DNA of 64,000 bases. Origin: Odiellus spinosus (lineage: Eukaryota; Arthropoda; Arachnida; Opiliones; Phalangiidae). Positions 23,353-36,500 of this stretch are shown here, in pieces. The stretch spans positions 6,450,501 through 6,514,500 of the forward strand of contig OY987226.1 in assembly GCA_963920705.1 (NCBI GenBank). The letters are read 5' to 3'. The number at the start of each line of letters is the position of its first letter. Positions within the stretch are counted from its first letter, which is position 1. The notes beneath the pieces were generated by a model. That model saw only the letters and a list, made by a program, of their open reading frames with translations, searched no databases and was not told the origin of the DNA. Both the position numbers and the translations under genes were made by a program.

Positions 23353-24149
23353 ATATACGAATAACCGAAGATAATGGATATCCGATTCCGAGCTCTCAGT
23401 AAATATAAATTCGGACCAATCATAACAATTCAGCCTTCAATAGCGCTTCTAATGTTCTAATATTAAAAGAATGGGCCAGCGTTTGACGCCTAAGACCTTG
23501 GCCATCAATCACCGGCATTTTCTCTTAATGTTAATCCGTAACAGCTTCACTTTAAGTTATATTTCCATATTTTAATAGTTTTATTTTGGTTATTTTGGCC
23601 CGTTTTTACATACGTGTAGTATTTGCTCATCTGTGATAATCTGGGTACTAATGGTTTCGTAATTTATCGAATTTTGATCATATAATTGAGACATACGTTC
23701 GATAATGATAGCTTTAGAACAATATTGAAAACGACCTTAAACAGCAATTTCTTTGTCTTCTCGACAACTTTGCAAATACGATAGAAACATTAGCTCGAAA
23801 TTACGATTCAAATATTATTCGCAATTTCCGTAATATTTGCGTTTTCTCGTCTATTTGTTCATATAATTTTGTAGGAGTTTGTTTTTTTGGAGGCTGGATT
23901 GTTGCTTATAGTTGAATACAATTTTTATTAATTGGATAGGATCTACTGAATTTGAATCAGATATTATATCAGTTTGCCTAAAAATGGACTATTTTATACG
24001 TTTGAATACGAGTAAATTGTTTACAAATTCACGTTTAATGTTTGTCTTTGGATAAAACACGGACTTTTATGAGCTCCTAATGGAAATTGAGTAGCATTTT
24101 CGAAAAGGTCGTTGAAAAATGATTCAAAATATAAATGCATATGTCATAA

Positions 24150-24486
24150 CAGAAGCCGATGAAACCCTTCTTTGAAGTCTATTACTCCCTGGTCTTCTCT
24201 ACCCCTCTCTGTATGGGTTACTTTCAAAAAGCACGATTTGTACGCCTCCTAACGGTAGATATTTTCGGAGCGGGAGTTCGTCGAGCGAATATCTCTAACA
24301 GCCTTGGAGTTCGTCAAAAAAACGTCGTCGTTTGTGGAGAGAGAGAATTTCCAATTTTCCGTAGACAAAGGGTATGAAGTAGGACCCCTCCGATCTCGTA
24401 AAATCGTGAATTTTACCCATTCAGAGAGGAGCGCTATATCGAACATTAGAGTAGTAGACTTCAAAGGAGGGTTTCATCTACTTCTG
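24150..24486 (-). mobile_element. MITE family A, copy 3 (337 bp, 7-bp TSD)
   Basis: Same element in inverted orientation, flanked by GTCATAA (24143-24149 and 24487-24493). Slightly more diverged than copies 1, 2 and 4; for example, the right terminus reads CATCTACTTCTG. Confidence 0.93.
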
Positions 24487-27084
24487 GTCATAATAAAAAT
24501 TAAAAACACATTTTATAATCACCATTTTCAAAATATTTTAAAATAAAAGTTCCACGCAATCCACGACATCACTATGGCCGAACTTACAGTTGATTCTCGC
24601 GCGTTTTATCACGTGATAAGTACGCGGTCTTTTTGGTAAAAGTACTTTATCCAGAAAGTCCTTTCTAAGCGTAACTTCTGTAATATTAAATCCATCTTCG
24701 TTAGTCTAGCTTGTGTAATCGTTATTATAAGAAACATCTCTCCTAATTAACTCAAATGTTTCTAATTTTTTGCGTTACTATTTTAATAAAACGTCAAAAG
24801 CTTTATTTACACCAAAAATGAAACCTCATAAATAAAACTTCACATGATTGACTTCTTAAACGCCTACAAGCTGAGGACCTACGGGATACTAAAATTAGTT
24901 CGAAAACAATAGAAAGATAGAGGCTTCCACTCTATATCCCCCTTTCCGTAATGCTTGTATGCAAAAATCGTAACCCAACGCGAGTTTCCCATTAGATTAT
25001 GAACGCGCGCGACTCGGGATAAAAGTGAGCGGTTGGTCAAATTCATTAGTGCCGGGTCAGTTATAAGCGCTATTATTAAAACCGAATCTAAGTGGACTCT
25101 CCTTTCTAACCGATATATTATTTATGGCGAACGTGAGGCCATAATTTTAGAAAGGCCGAGCCTATAGGTGGGCTCATCTCGACAACAGACATCCGAGTTA
25201 CCCCGATAAAGGTCAACCGAAACTAATAATATGACAGTTAAGTTGGGAAAATTCTGCTATCCCTAATTAAAGGTTTTTACCACTGTATATATTTTGGTGC
25301 GTTAAGTTTTTAAGCCTAATTGGTGATGTTTTGATACTTAAATAATGAGATTCTACTTAGAAAAGTAAGGAGATTAAAAACAATTGATAACTTTTGGTTA
25401 GTAGTTCGAAATATTGAAAATAATTTCATCATCTCTTGGTAGGATCAAGCAACAAAAAACCAACTTTCCCTGACTGACACTGGCCCAAATTTATATGTAG
25501 GACCTAGCAAATTATATGTAGAGCTTTGCCTACCCGGACCCAAGGGGTTCTCGATCGTGAGATAAAATAAATAAAAATTAGAGGCTCTAAAAAACGATCG
25601 TGACGTCACTCAGATGAGATTTTTTTAAACCTTTAACTGCCTTCTGCTCACGCGACGTCATTCAGATGAGCTAGAAAGTCATCACGCACTATTTTACCGA
25701 TGTCCTTTTAGGAACCGTGACCCGAGGGAGATGGCCCTGATGCGATGGTATAATTTAAACGCTACACAACCTAAGAGTAATTAAAATATTAGAAAATATT
25801 TGAAACCCATAGAAACACGAAAGAACGTGAAAAAATAATATGCTGGGGCCGAGAAACTGACTGTATTTTTCATGTATTTGGGAAAATGGAAACTTCTAGA
25901 TCTGCCCTGGTACCTTCGACCCTCATAATTAAACTAGTTTAGGTTTTGTCGTCCCTTTAAACACGTAAAAAACTAGAGAATGAACCCCTGCCATCCAGTA
26001 ACAAGAATGTAAAAGCGGATTAATGATGAATTAAGGATCGATTGACCCGATAGCCGCCTTCGTCCCTCGCTTAGTAAAGCTATTTCCAGTGTATAGTAGC
26101 TAGCCCACGGTCTTTACCATACACGGACAAGTTTGGGGTTGGTGGGGGGGGGGAGGGTGACAGAGAGTTCCCCAAACTATTTAGGACCCATTTAGTTAAT
26201 TAAGTACGAGGCAAACTCTAGTTCATTATAATAATTTTGATCGTCGGAACATTAGATTTTATAGGGACCGAGCTGGGCGACGCACTGATTTTCATGTTGA
26301 AGTATTAATTGTCTCCAGGAAATTATACGATAGAAAAAGAAATTTGTGCCAGCAGCTGGGGTTGGGCTTAATATAATTTAATAAGTAAATCTCCCCAACA
26401 CACTACTCTCTGTCTGATTAAGTTATTATTGTAGGTAGCGTAATTTTAGACTAAATTAGAGCTTCTAAATTAGGGGAGGAGTTCTTAATTTTTTTTTTCC
26501 ATACTGTATTAAAAAAAAATATATGTATGTATAACGTGTAATTATTATTTTTTTTCTCTATATAGATACCAGTAATTAGTTTTTTATAATTTTTTTAATT
26601 ATGGCCGAGGCTTAGTTTTGAAGACAAGTGATTTATATATAGGGTGGATGAACGGTGTATTCAAGAACAATTTGAACAAACACTCAGTCTTGATGATTTG
26701 ATAATTGATTTTAATTGTTTTCAATTATAGTTAAATTTCGTTGTATATTAGAATTTCGCTATAGCTGGGTCGATCGGGGTTGATCACTCCACGGAATAAG
26801 TGACGTACAAGCCTGTGGATTTGACTGTAATAAACTGATTACATAATTGATTACCTATTTAGCATAAACAAATGAGTACAGACTTTGGTTAAAGAGGAAA
26901 TTCGTTATTGTGGCGCTAGGAAGATATAAAAAAGCTGTCAATGGGCTAACTCTCGAACTGTGGTTTAAATCTCCTAGATGAGGTTCTAGTTCAGTGTTCA
27001 GATAGAATCTAAACAAAAAAGAACTGTAAATCTGAAATACTTCTCCCATATTGATAAAGATATCTTTAGAAAGCTTCGTGTAAC
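24487..27084. other. Intergenic, nothing firmly recognised
   Basis: AT-rich, with a G-rich run near 26140-26157 and long T tracts near 26490-26600. It may contain control sequence for the downstream homeobox gene, but no specific site can be supported by eye. Confidence 0.45.
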
Positions 27085-27376
27085 CAAGAAGGATCAGATA
27101 AGGAGAGGAAAAGTGGGGACGGCGCGGTTCCTACTGCGTCGGCCTAAACTCCCACTCTGGGAGAACGGGGGTAGAGACGTTTCGTGGTAAAATGTTGTCA
27201 CGTGGGTAAAACGGATCCTTTATCAGCGTCATAGTAGCCAACGACGCTAGTGACCACGTGACAACAGTTTACCTCGAGAATTTCCTATCCCCCCTTTCCA
27301 CCCGAGTGGGAGGTTGGCTCTTCTCTCTCTAACTCAACGCAGCCCCACTTTTCCTCTCCTTATCTGATCCTTCTTG
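27085..27376 (+). mobile_element. MITE family B, copy 1 (292 bp, 7-bp TSD)
   Basis: Terminal inverted repeats of about 33 bp begin CAAGAAGGATCAGATAAGG. An inner pair (TTGTCACGTGG and its complement) makes the element strongly foldable. Flanked by GTGTAAC (27078-27084 and 27377-27383). Non-coding. Confidence 0.95.
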
Positions 27377-28374
27377 GTGTAACTCTATTTCAATTCCATG
27401 ATTTACGCAAAACAAAGTACCAAAATTTTGACTAAAAACTAGGCCAAAGACCAAAAATAAAATAAAAAAACCACCGAAATTAGTATGAATTTCCATTATG
27501 TCATGTAAAAGGCATAAATTTAAAAGTAACAACTCCACTCGAATTTATGTATTACCATTTTGTTCGTGTTTCGTATCAAATTGTTGTATGGTCTCTACGT
27601 GACCATATTTTCCCTTCCATACCTTTCTCTAATTGGTTTAGCAAAGGTTTGCGGCGCGTTCCGCCATTCCCTTGTCGACCCGTAAATAATTATTGTCGCT
27701 AATTGTGACCAATTAATCAAGAAGGTGTAGGCTCTCCTGTTGTCAAAGTTCCCCAATCACGTAAGCGCTACCCGTAACACCATTCTCTCGTAAATAGCGA
27801 CCCCCCTTCTAACTACCCCTCCTAATTCTAATACTCCATGCCTGTCTTTTCATACATTTATACTCTAATTTACGAAGAACTACTTTTATTTCTACGAGGT
27901 TTAAGAAAGTGTATAAATCCGCCCTAACTTTCTCTAGCTTGCAAACTTCTCTCGAACCTTAGTTTAATTTTGTAATTAGCTTGAGTTTTCATTTAATGCA
28001 AAGTTTGCAAATGTATTTCTCTCCGATTTTGTATCCACGTGGTCGAGAAGGAGACTCGAGCTTTACACTTGCTGAAAATCAAAGTGATTCTAGTAGCGAA
28101 AAACACGATTTTTCAAACAATCATCGTCGCTCGCTCGGTTTTTAACTCGAACTAATTACTAATTATTATACTGGGATTATTTTATTTTTATATATTTCGA
28201 GTTGGCGAAAAAAATGGAGTGTTGTCAATGGTAGGATCTAATATAAATTAGACCTTTTTTTTTTTTGGATGAAAGCTTTTTGTGTTTGCGCTATTTTTGG
28301 TTTTAATTATGACTAGATATTATAATATTGGTTTTTTTTTTACGGATTCTAACAAGTGTTTTGTCTATTTTCAG
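27377..28374. other. Intergenic upstream of the homeobox locus
   Basis: AT-rich sequence without a supported gene. The minus-strand open frame that starts here ends inside the family B element. Confidence 0.45.
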
Positions 28375-28701
28375 ATCTGTGATTTTAATTGACGAGATAT
28401 TTTGATCAGCCAAGAAATTGTGTCGAAAACGAGAAACAACATAATCTGAAGACTATATTGAAAATGATAACAAAAGTGAATATCAAAAAGTTTCCGTGTG
28501 AAGTGAACATATATTCTTTTTCAACTTTCGCGCAACTGTGATCGTAAAAATATGGCGTAATTAACTTTAATCAGTTCCCCTGATTGATTGATCAGTAAAA
28601 GAACAATTATCTAATCATCTCGACTAAAATGAACATTTTTAACAACTTGGTGAACTTTTAATATCATCGTTATAAAGATTTTAAGATGATCATGCCAAAA
28701 A
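28375..28701 (+). other. Candidate non-coding or start-codon exon
   Basis: A 327-bp segment with a polypyrimidine-AG acceptor (TCTATTTTCAG) and a good donor (AAAAA then GTAAGTG). No long frame is open. An ATG at 28685 opens a frame that would continue past the donor. It could be an upstream exon of the homeobox gene or part of another transcript. Support is splice-site appearance only. Confidence 0.3.
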
Positions 28702-30534
28702 GTAAGTGTTTTAAACATATTTTTTGTCCGTCTTTCAATTTAAATATTGGTTGTGTTTTTACTATTTAAAAACTGGGGATTTAGTCGGGTAACTATTTCC
28801 TCCTGCGTTTCAATTTATAATTTTACTAAAATATGAAACGGTTTAACATTGTTTAAACCCAAAATATAATTTTATAAAGTGTCCCACCCATTTTAAGTTC
28901 ATTTTCACCTAATTTGAGTCAAATTTTAGCCACACGATTTTCTAAAAATTTCAATCCATTAAAAATAAAAAAAAAAACTCTTGACGAAACTACTCTCACA
29001 ACCCTTTTTCAACCACGTTCTCGTTCAATTCATATATATTTCCAAAATTAATCCTATTGAACGACACCTCTTTAAAGAGAAAATGAAAAAGAAGTTATTT
29101 TTCAAAAACATTTTCAACAATTAAAGAAATCTACATTACTTTTATGATTTGTTAAATTAGAGCTTTGTGTGAGTTGGAAATTAAGGTACCAAGGGTGGAT
29201 CACTTCGTTTCATATAGTACAATTAATTTAGTTTAATTGATCTAATTTAATCTAATTAAAAAATAATTAACGCACCAAGGAAAATACTTTTTAGACAGTA
29301 ATAATTTTAATCATAATTTAGTCAACCAAGAGTGTATTAGTTACTATTTTCAATGGAAATAGATTTTAAAATTTTCTTATCCGAATGGATAACTTGAATA
29401 GTTTTCTAAGATAAGGACATTTTGGGATAAAAACGGATACTAAAATATATTTTTAATCCTCGGATAATTCGAATTTTTATGCAAATGGGTAATTAAAATA
29501 TTCATAATATATTATCCATTTAAAGTTTCGTGAACTACTAGCGCTACCAGAGTTTAAAGGATTATTCGAGGCTAGTTCCAAGCCAACTTGATAAAGAATA
29601 GATATAAATCATTTCATTTTTCTTATTCATACTCCCTTTGAACCCCTTCAGCCCTCTCAAACTGTATAAATCAGCGCTACGTCACAATGTCAAGTCCAGC
29701 CCCCTTTTTATTTGATTGTAGGCACGTGTATATCAAAATCATTTTATTTTTTTTAATGCAAAGCAACGAATCTCCCTTCTTTGATTCTCCTCTCCTGCCT
29801 GGGTCATTCAATGAGAGAGAGAGAGAGGGCAGGAGAGAGAGAGAATTCAAGTCGTTCATCAAAGGCGACTTTACACAATCGTGTGTCCCACCTTTAACAA
29901 CCGCCAAAGTGAGGGGGGTAGTCAAGAGGGGACGGTTATGATCTGTTCCCTCTACTAGAAGAATCACCATAAACGATAGGTTCCGGTAGCGCGCACACCT
30001 CAAAGGCTCAATAGATATATTAGAGAGGTCCATTCTCTCCTCCCTATACAGGCACAGGGGTACAAGAAGGCTCGGTAAAAAGGGCCCGAGATAGAGACCG
30101 GTCGGTCCATGAGAAATTAATTTCTATCGTCCACTTTTACTCAACCTCAATGCTCATATTGGGTTAAAAACTCATTGAGACGAGTCGTGTTAAGCTTTGG
30201 GTTCAAGTTTATCACAAAGACAATGATATAGGATATTATATTTAAAAGTTTGGTCCAAGGAGACTAGATTTTTTTGTGTGAAAATTGGTCCAAAATAGTT
30301 TATGATTAATCTATTTTAAACGTTTGACCCATGAGGAATAAATACGATTATTTATATTCTTTGAAGCATTTTTCTAGTTTATTTCTTTGAAAGGGTTGTC
30401 CTAAAATTGTCAATACTCTTTGAAACATTTTACTAGTCCATTTCTTTGAAAGAGTTATCTCAAAAGAGATGTGTTAGATTGTTGCGAATTTGTGGTTCTG
30501 ATTAAGGCTGGGAAATCTTCATTTTTGAACAATC
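28702..30534. other. Upstream region of the homeobox gene
   Basis: Contains a fragment related to the 21183 foldback family (about 29370-29480) and a GA-rich/CT-rich patch around 29780-29850. No gene is supported. The overlapping ORFs near 29680-30030 are on low-complexity sequence. Confidence 0.45.
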
Positions 30535-32313
30535 ATGTCGCGATCATTTTACATGGATTCGCTTTTAAAAACAACCCACGAACGTTCGGACTTGTTAGAG
30601 AAAGATGTCAAAGTATCTTGGGCAAAAGCGCCACCCACTAATGTCTTTGATTTCGGACATTTGTCGCGATTGCATCACGATTTCGCTTGGAACAACGGTG
30701 CAAACACCAATTCGGACGTGAAATTGGCTCATTATCCATTTTTGTCAAATATTTCTTTGAGAACTCTGATTGATAGGGGTTACTCTAATCCCCTCGGTCA
30801 ATCGTCCAAAAGCGACGTAGCCAAGAGTGAAACGAATGGAGTTACGATAAAAGGTATTTACTGCATTGTTTTCAATTCGTTTGTTAGGTGTTAGGATCAT
30901 GTAACGTTTAGGAAATCTCTTAAAACTTATGTTAAGCGTCAGAAGAAAGATTAAACTAATTAATAAATGATATGAGATAATTTCATTTCAGTTTAGAGAA
31001 ACATAAAAAGTTACGCATTATCATAATTGTAATATTGGCTTTGGTCACCTAAAATAATGTTTACCACAACTAAAATGAAATAGAACAGCTTTTGAATTGA
31101 AAAGTCATTGAACATGCAAAATCATGACCAAAAACAAGACGAAAAGGGCTCCGGGATATTGACGAGCTAGGGCTATCTATTTTGGGAAACAAATTGTTGC
31201 AACGGAAGACAAAGTTGTAGACAATAAAGTAAATATGTAGATAATTAAATGTGTAGACAATGAATTTAAAGAGTTAGGCAATTAAGATAAATTGGTTGAC
31301 AAATTGAAATTAGGTTAAATTGGTAGATAATTAAGATACATTGATCTTGAATTGGTAGAGAATTAAGATAAATTGGCAGAGAATTAAGATTAATTGGTAG
31401 AAAATTAAGATTAATTGGTAGAGAATTAAGTTCAAATTGCTAGACAACTATCGATGTACAAGCTTTGACTTTCAGTGCATAAAAGTGAATATCTAAGTAT
31501 GCTTTTAGCATTACCAAAGACGTAGTAAGATACATATTCTCGTAATCAGGGTACGGAATATTTTGCGAACACACCTAATCCTTCGCCAAGAAGGGCTTAG
31601 AACTTTATTCATCCAAGAAAATGTAGATAATGAATTTTATGAAGCTTTGAGAAGACTTGATAAATTTTATAGTTTGTGTTCTTCTTCACTCAGTCTCTAA
31701 AATAAAGCTTGCACAAGTTTTTAATTGTCTCACACTTTTGCGTAAGGAGGTTGTGTTTTATGTACTAGATTATATGTGGTAGATCTTGTGGTGTAAAGGA
31801 TTTGAAATGGGCAGCTTAGAAACTTATCCAGTTACTTACTCTATAGTAACGTTACATGATCCACACTTTGCAACTTTTAATTTGTCTAAATCAACTTCTA
31901 ATTCAACTTAAAAACTAATCACAGATACTAAAAAACCAAACGAAATTCCATCAAGCGCGGCGTCTTCCAACAAACGTGCGAGAACGGCATTCACAAGCAC
32001 GCAATTACTGGAATTGGAACGCGAATTCAACTCTAACATGTACTTGTCGCGTCTCCGTCGCATTGAAATCGCTACCTATTTGAAACTCTCGGAGAAACAG
32101 GTTAAAATCTGGTTTCAAAATCGGCGCGTCAAACACAAAAAGGAAAGTAGTTCCCAGATGAAATGCCGTTGTCTCAGGAATTGCCTCAAGAAAACGGTTT
32201 ATCGAAGTCATCATGGACACGCGGCTGCCAAAATGAACACTGAAGAAGATCATTGCAACGAACCAATCCAAAGTCCATATTTTTCCGCACCAAATTCCGA
32301 CGATTCTAATTAG
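30535..32313 (+). CDS. ind: Gsx-class homeodomain transcription factor (intermediate neuroblasts defective)
   Basis: Two exons, 30535-30853 and 31925-32313, with a GT-AG intron. Total 708 bp, 235 residues. The start is set by the N-terminal [11 protein letters not shown], a motif characteristic of Gsx proteins. The homeodomain is at about residues 122-181: [16 protein letters not shown], then [13 protein letters not shown], then [17 protein letters not shown], with Trp48, Phe49, Gln50, Asn51 and Arg53 of the fold all present. This helix combination is diagnostic of Gsx/ind. Known role: nuclear regulator that patterns the intermediate column of the neuroectoderm in insects. The intron lies just before the homeodomain, as is common in this class. 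The tail after the homeodomain is about 54 residues. AATAAA at 32609 is a plausible 3' end. Confidence 0.93.
31195..31445. repeat. Degenerate ~20-bp tandem repeats in the ind intron
   Basis: Imperfect copies of a unit like GAATTAAGATAAATTGGTAG, spread over about 250 bp of the intron. Simple-sequence origin is likely. Confidence 0.7.
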
Positions 32314-32608
32314 TGTATTAATTAATAGCTAAAATGAAATATAAGTCAAATGTATGTGTTTTAGTTTTGAATTTTAATTCCAAGATTTTGAACTCTCCAA
32401 TCATTCTTGAGATATGGAATTATTTTGACATAATTTGACCTTGAATGCCTTTGAACTTTTAAAATAAGTTTTCCCTTTTCATACTCAACTTTAGAACCAT
32501 ATCAGGTCTATTAGGCCCTAATAGATGCTACAAATCTAAAAATCCCCCGTAAAGAAAGATTTAATTGCAAATGGAAGATTGAAGAAAATCACAATTTTTA
32601 GCGTCACA

Positions 32609-32614
32609 AATAAA
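32609..32614 (+). terminator. Possible polyadenylation signal of ind
   Basis: AATAAA about 300 bp past the stop codon; the first full match downstream. Confidence 0.4.
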
Positions 32615-32982
32615 GTGGGATTTTTGTGTTTCGTTTTGAGTTTTAATGAAAGGAGAAACCGACCAATTAGATTATTAACTCAGCTTTTAAAAGCACTTTA
32701 AGGTTGATCGCCTTTTTAAGTAATTTTATAATCTCGGAAAAGATAATCTTAATCCCCTTTCAATTCAAATCAAATTTAAATTTAGTAACTTTTTCCAAAC
32801 TATCTGATTCCGAAAACAAATAAATTTAGTAAAGTGTCCCTAGAAGCAGGCCCTTTAAAATAGTATTCTCTCACGCACGCACGCACACCCACCCCTTTCC
32901 GCTTTACTTACCCTTTAAAGGCGCCTTTTCCTGCTTTGCAGACGCCTTTTAGACCACTAGTCTAATTCGTCTTATGTTACAT

Positions 32983-33273
32983 CAAGTAGGATCAGATAAG
33001 GAGAGGAAAAGTGGGGACGGCGCGGTTCCTACTGTGTCGGCCTAAACTCCCACTCTGGGAGAACGGGGGTAGAGACGTTTCGTGGTAAAATGTTGTCACG
33101 TGGGTAAAACGGATCCTTTATCAGCTTCATAGTAGCCAACGACGCTAGTGACCACGTGACAACAGTTTACCTCGAGAATTTCCTATCCCCCTTTCCACCC
33201 GAGTGGGAGGTTGGCTCTTCTCTCTCTAACTCAACGCAGCCCCACTTTTCCTCTCCTTATCTGATCCTTCTTG
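32983..33273 (+). mobile_element. MITE family B, copy 2 (291 bp, 7-bp TSD)
   Basis: Nearly identical to copy 1, apart from CAAGTAGG at the left tip. Flanks GTTACAT (left) and GTTAGAT (right) differ at one base. Lies between the 3' ends of ind and the Tonsoku-like gene. Confidence 0.92.
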
Positions 33274-33542
33274 GTTAGATAAACTGGTCGTGATGTCATC
33301 TCTCCAATCATGATACCTTCTTACTTTCTCTGAGGATATTAGGTGATAAGGTTACGATAGCCCCTGTGCCCTTAACTTAGCTTATAACTTTTTATTTTGT
33401 AACATTTTGTAGCATTTCATTCTCCCTTTAAAGATAATTTTTTCCACCCAATTTGTATTTAATTATAAGATAATTTAATTTTTGTAAAAAACAATATTCA
33501 AACGAAAAATATAAAGAAAATATCCAAAAACTAGTTATAAAA

Positions 33543-33548
33543 TTTATT
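33543..33548 (-). terminator. Polyadenylation signal of the Tonsoku-like gene
   Basis: AATAAA on the minus strand, about 45 bp past the stop codon. Confidence 0.55.
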
Positions 33549-33591
33549 TAAAATATATAAACACTTTCTTTAAAAAAAAATATTAAAAAAA

Positions 33592-36500
33592 TTATAAAGA
33601 TATTAATTGCAAAGCACAAAATTTTCTTTTAAAAACCGCTTTTTCACCCCATAATTTTTCCCAACATTTTCTGATAGAATTTTCAACATCACGTTGAGGT
33701 TTTACAGTCACGTAAATATTTCGAAGTACTTTTAATTGTAATAAATTTGAAAACCATTCCAAATTATCATCGCATAATATAACGGTACCTTCCAAATTTA
33801 AAGTTACCATAGGAACGTGAGAATCTTTAGATTCTTTAATAAAATTTGAGATTGCGTTTAAAGTTAGAGAAGGATTATTGCTAAGATCAAGTTCGTTAAC
33901 TTGTGTTAAATTACAAACGCATTTTGATAATAATTTTAAATCCTGATCGTTAATGAAGCAAGATTTTAGGGATAAAGTTTTAATCGTATGATTAGCTTGA
34001 AAAAAATGGTTATTTAAAATTTGACCAATTCCAGCTTCATTAACAGTGTCGCTTAAATCTAAATTAATTAATTTATCATCAGCCAATACGTTTAAATACT
34101 CCTTAATCCCGTCTAATCCTAAAATATTTCCGGAAACATTCAAAATTCTTAATCTTCGCGAATTCAAAAGTACATTTTGAATCTCGCGGGATTTTAAAAA
34201 ACCGGTTTTTAAATAGCAATATTTCAAAGATAATTTTTCTAAATTTTTAATTCGTTTAAAAATCTTAACAGCGCTACTTAAGTTATCCGTTAATTTTTCA
34301 AAATTATTGTAATCTAAACTAAATTCTTGAATGTTTAAATCTTCGTCAACGGTTTCGTTTAATTGATTAAAAAAATCAGAGTTAAGTCCGCAACAATCTA
34401 GCTTTAATTGAATTAAATTTGGAAGTGTCGCTAAAGTTTGGCATATTAAATTTAAGTTTCTTTCATTCGATAAATCTATCATCGATAGTAGTAAAGATCG
34501 TAGCGAGAATTGATAAGAAATTGCTTTTAAAACTGGACCAATTTGAATTTCTAAATTAATATTTTCTAAGGAAATTATTTTGGATTCTTCGGAAGATTTT
34601 AATTTGTCGTAAAGTTTTTTAGAAGGTTTGCATTTAAACTCTGGGCAGTTTGTAACGTAACGTTCGCTTAATTCCGGTTGATTCCAAGTTTGAATAGCTC
34701 CTTCAATAACGCTACCATTTTCTAACATAGATCCTATTTTATCGTTAGGTGAAAATACCGCTTTGTCGTCTAGTCTTTGAAGGATTAAAATCGGTTTCAT
34801 TCCAGTTTGAGTGTTATATCTTTCGGAAGCTTCTTCGGCTAACCATTGGAATGTTTTATCAAAGTCTTGGATCGGAATTATGATAACTTTATCCTTAATT
34901 TTAATTTTAACGCTATTTATCGGCGGCTTTGGTGATAAACTCTCAGTGATTGTAAAATTATCCAAATTAATTGGAGAATCATTCCGATAATGATGATTTC
35001 TCGATAATTTACTCTCCCGAGGTTGTCTTTCGACGGAGAAATTTAGTTTTGTTTGACGCTTTCGTTTTGCGGGTTTGTTAGCGTTCGAAGTTCGCGTATC
35101 TTGTATTAACCAATCATCATCTTCGGTAATTAATTTATCTTCATCCACTAAAGCTCCAATTGGTTCAAATGATTTATCAACACTCGTATCCGTTTTGGTT
35201 CTTTTTCGTACATTAGATATTGCTGATTGGTATTCTCGTCTAGCTTCGTTTGGATCATCCAAATCAGTTGTTAAATCTTTCTCGAGGAAAGGATTTATAA
35301 CGCATTCATCATCATTGGGGCTAATTAAAGCTAGTTCATCATCATCTAAAACCATTGGTTTGAATGATTTATCAACACTCGGATCAGTTTTGGTTCTTTT
35401 TCTTAGGTTACAAATTGCTGATCGATATTCTTGTCTAGCTACGTTTGGATTATCCAAATTAGTTTGTAAATCCTTATCAAGGAAGGGATTTACGACGCAT
35501 TCATCATCATTCAGATTAATTAAGGCTAGTTCTTCGTCGTCTAAGACCATCGGCGCGTTCGATTCTGATTCGTCACTAACCCAACCACTACTTTTAACTT
35601 CCCGGTCTCTTTTTCGTTTCAAAGATGGGTTGATACCAGATTCGATCATTCTCTCTCTGATGAGACTTTCAATTTGCTTAAATTTGGTTAATTCTTCACG
35701 CGTCGCATCTTCATTATTATCTTTCCATTGATATAAAACATCAATGACATTTTGTCCATCTTTATCTTTCATTGTTACTAAAGCTCGGTGTCGTAAAAGA
35801 ATTTCGATGACGTCAAAATGACCTCCGATAGAAGCATCGTGTAACGGCGTAACTCCTCCGCATCCTTCACCACCAGGATCATTAATCCAAGCTCCATTTT
35901 GTATCAAAAATTCAGTGATTTCGGCAAAACCGTGATTACAAGCTTCGTGAATGGGTAACCAACCGCAGTTATCTCTAACATTAACAGGATGTCCTTTCTC
36001 AATTAGATTTTCAACTTGTTTTAAATTACCCGCAATACAAGCTCGATGTAAAGGGGTTTCACCTTTTTCGTTCTTTCTAACCACATAACCGCTTCTTTTC
36101 GTCCTTAAAGTTGAGGTAGTACGTGTAGATTCGTCATCGCTACTATCGCTAATATTAATGTAACTAAAAGGACCCGGTTTAACTTCGGTATCAACTTGAT
36201 CCTCAGAATCAGGAAGATTTGAATTTTCTAGTAGTTGATTCAACTCTTCAGTGACGGAATCTAGATCAGAATGATGGTTTTCTTTCATGAAGTATTTGAG
36301 TTCTTTTAAGACTTGTATTTGTAAAGTTTCGTCATTTTGGTGATTTTGGCTGACTTTTTTGGCTTGTTCGTAAGTTTCTAAAGCTTGCGTTTGCTTTCCC
36401 ATATTTTCATAAACGTTAGCGATGCGTAGTAGCGTTTTTATTTGTTCTTTCGGAGACGATTTGTTCAGTTCAATCTCTTTATTGAAATATTCAATTGCTA

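Larger units (their letters stand above)
21183..23396. mobile_element. Large foldback element with ~440-bp arms, hosting two other insertions
   Basis: The left arm (21183 to about 21625) begins AGAGCTCGGAATCGGATATCC. The right arm (about 22425-23396) is its complement, interrupted by a family E element. The spacer holds a 148-bp TTAA element. Arms are rich in TTATCCG-type motifs. Related fragments occur at 22310-22400, 23910-24040 and 29370-29480, so this is a dispersed family. No clear TSD and no transposase were found. Confidence 0.85.

Noticed and set aside
27329-27538. Hydrophobic 69-codon minus-strand ORF as a membrane protein
   Set aside because: Its C-terminal part is the translated end of the family B MITE (the same tail appears in the ORF at 57595-57795), and the rest lacks any support.
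35075-35731. 218-codon plus-strand ORF
   Set aside because: It is antisense to the TONSL coding region and is serine-rich because of the acidic codons on the real strand.
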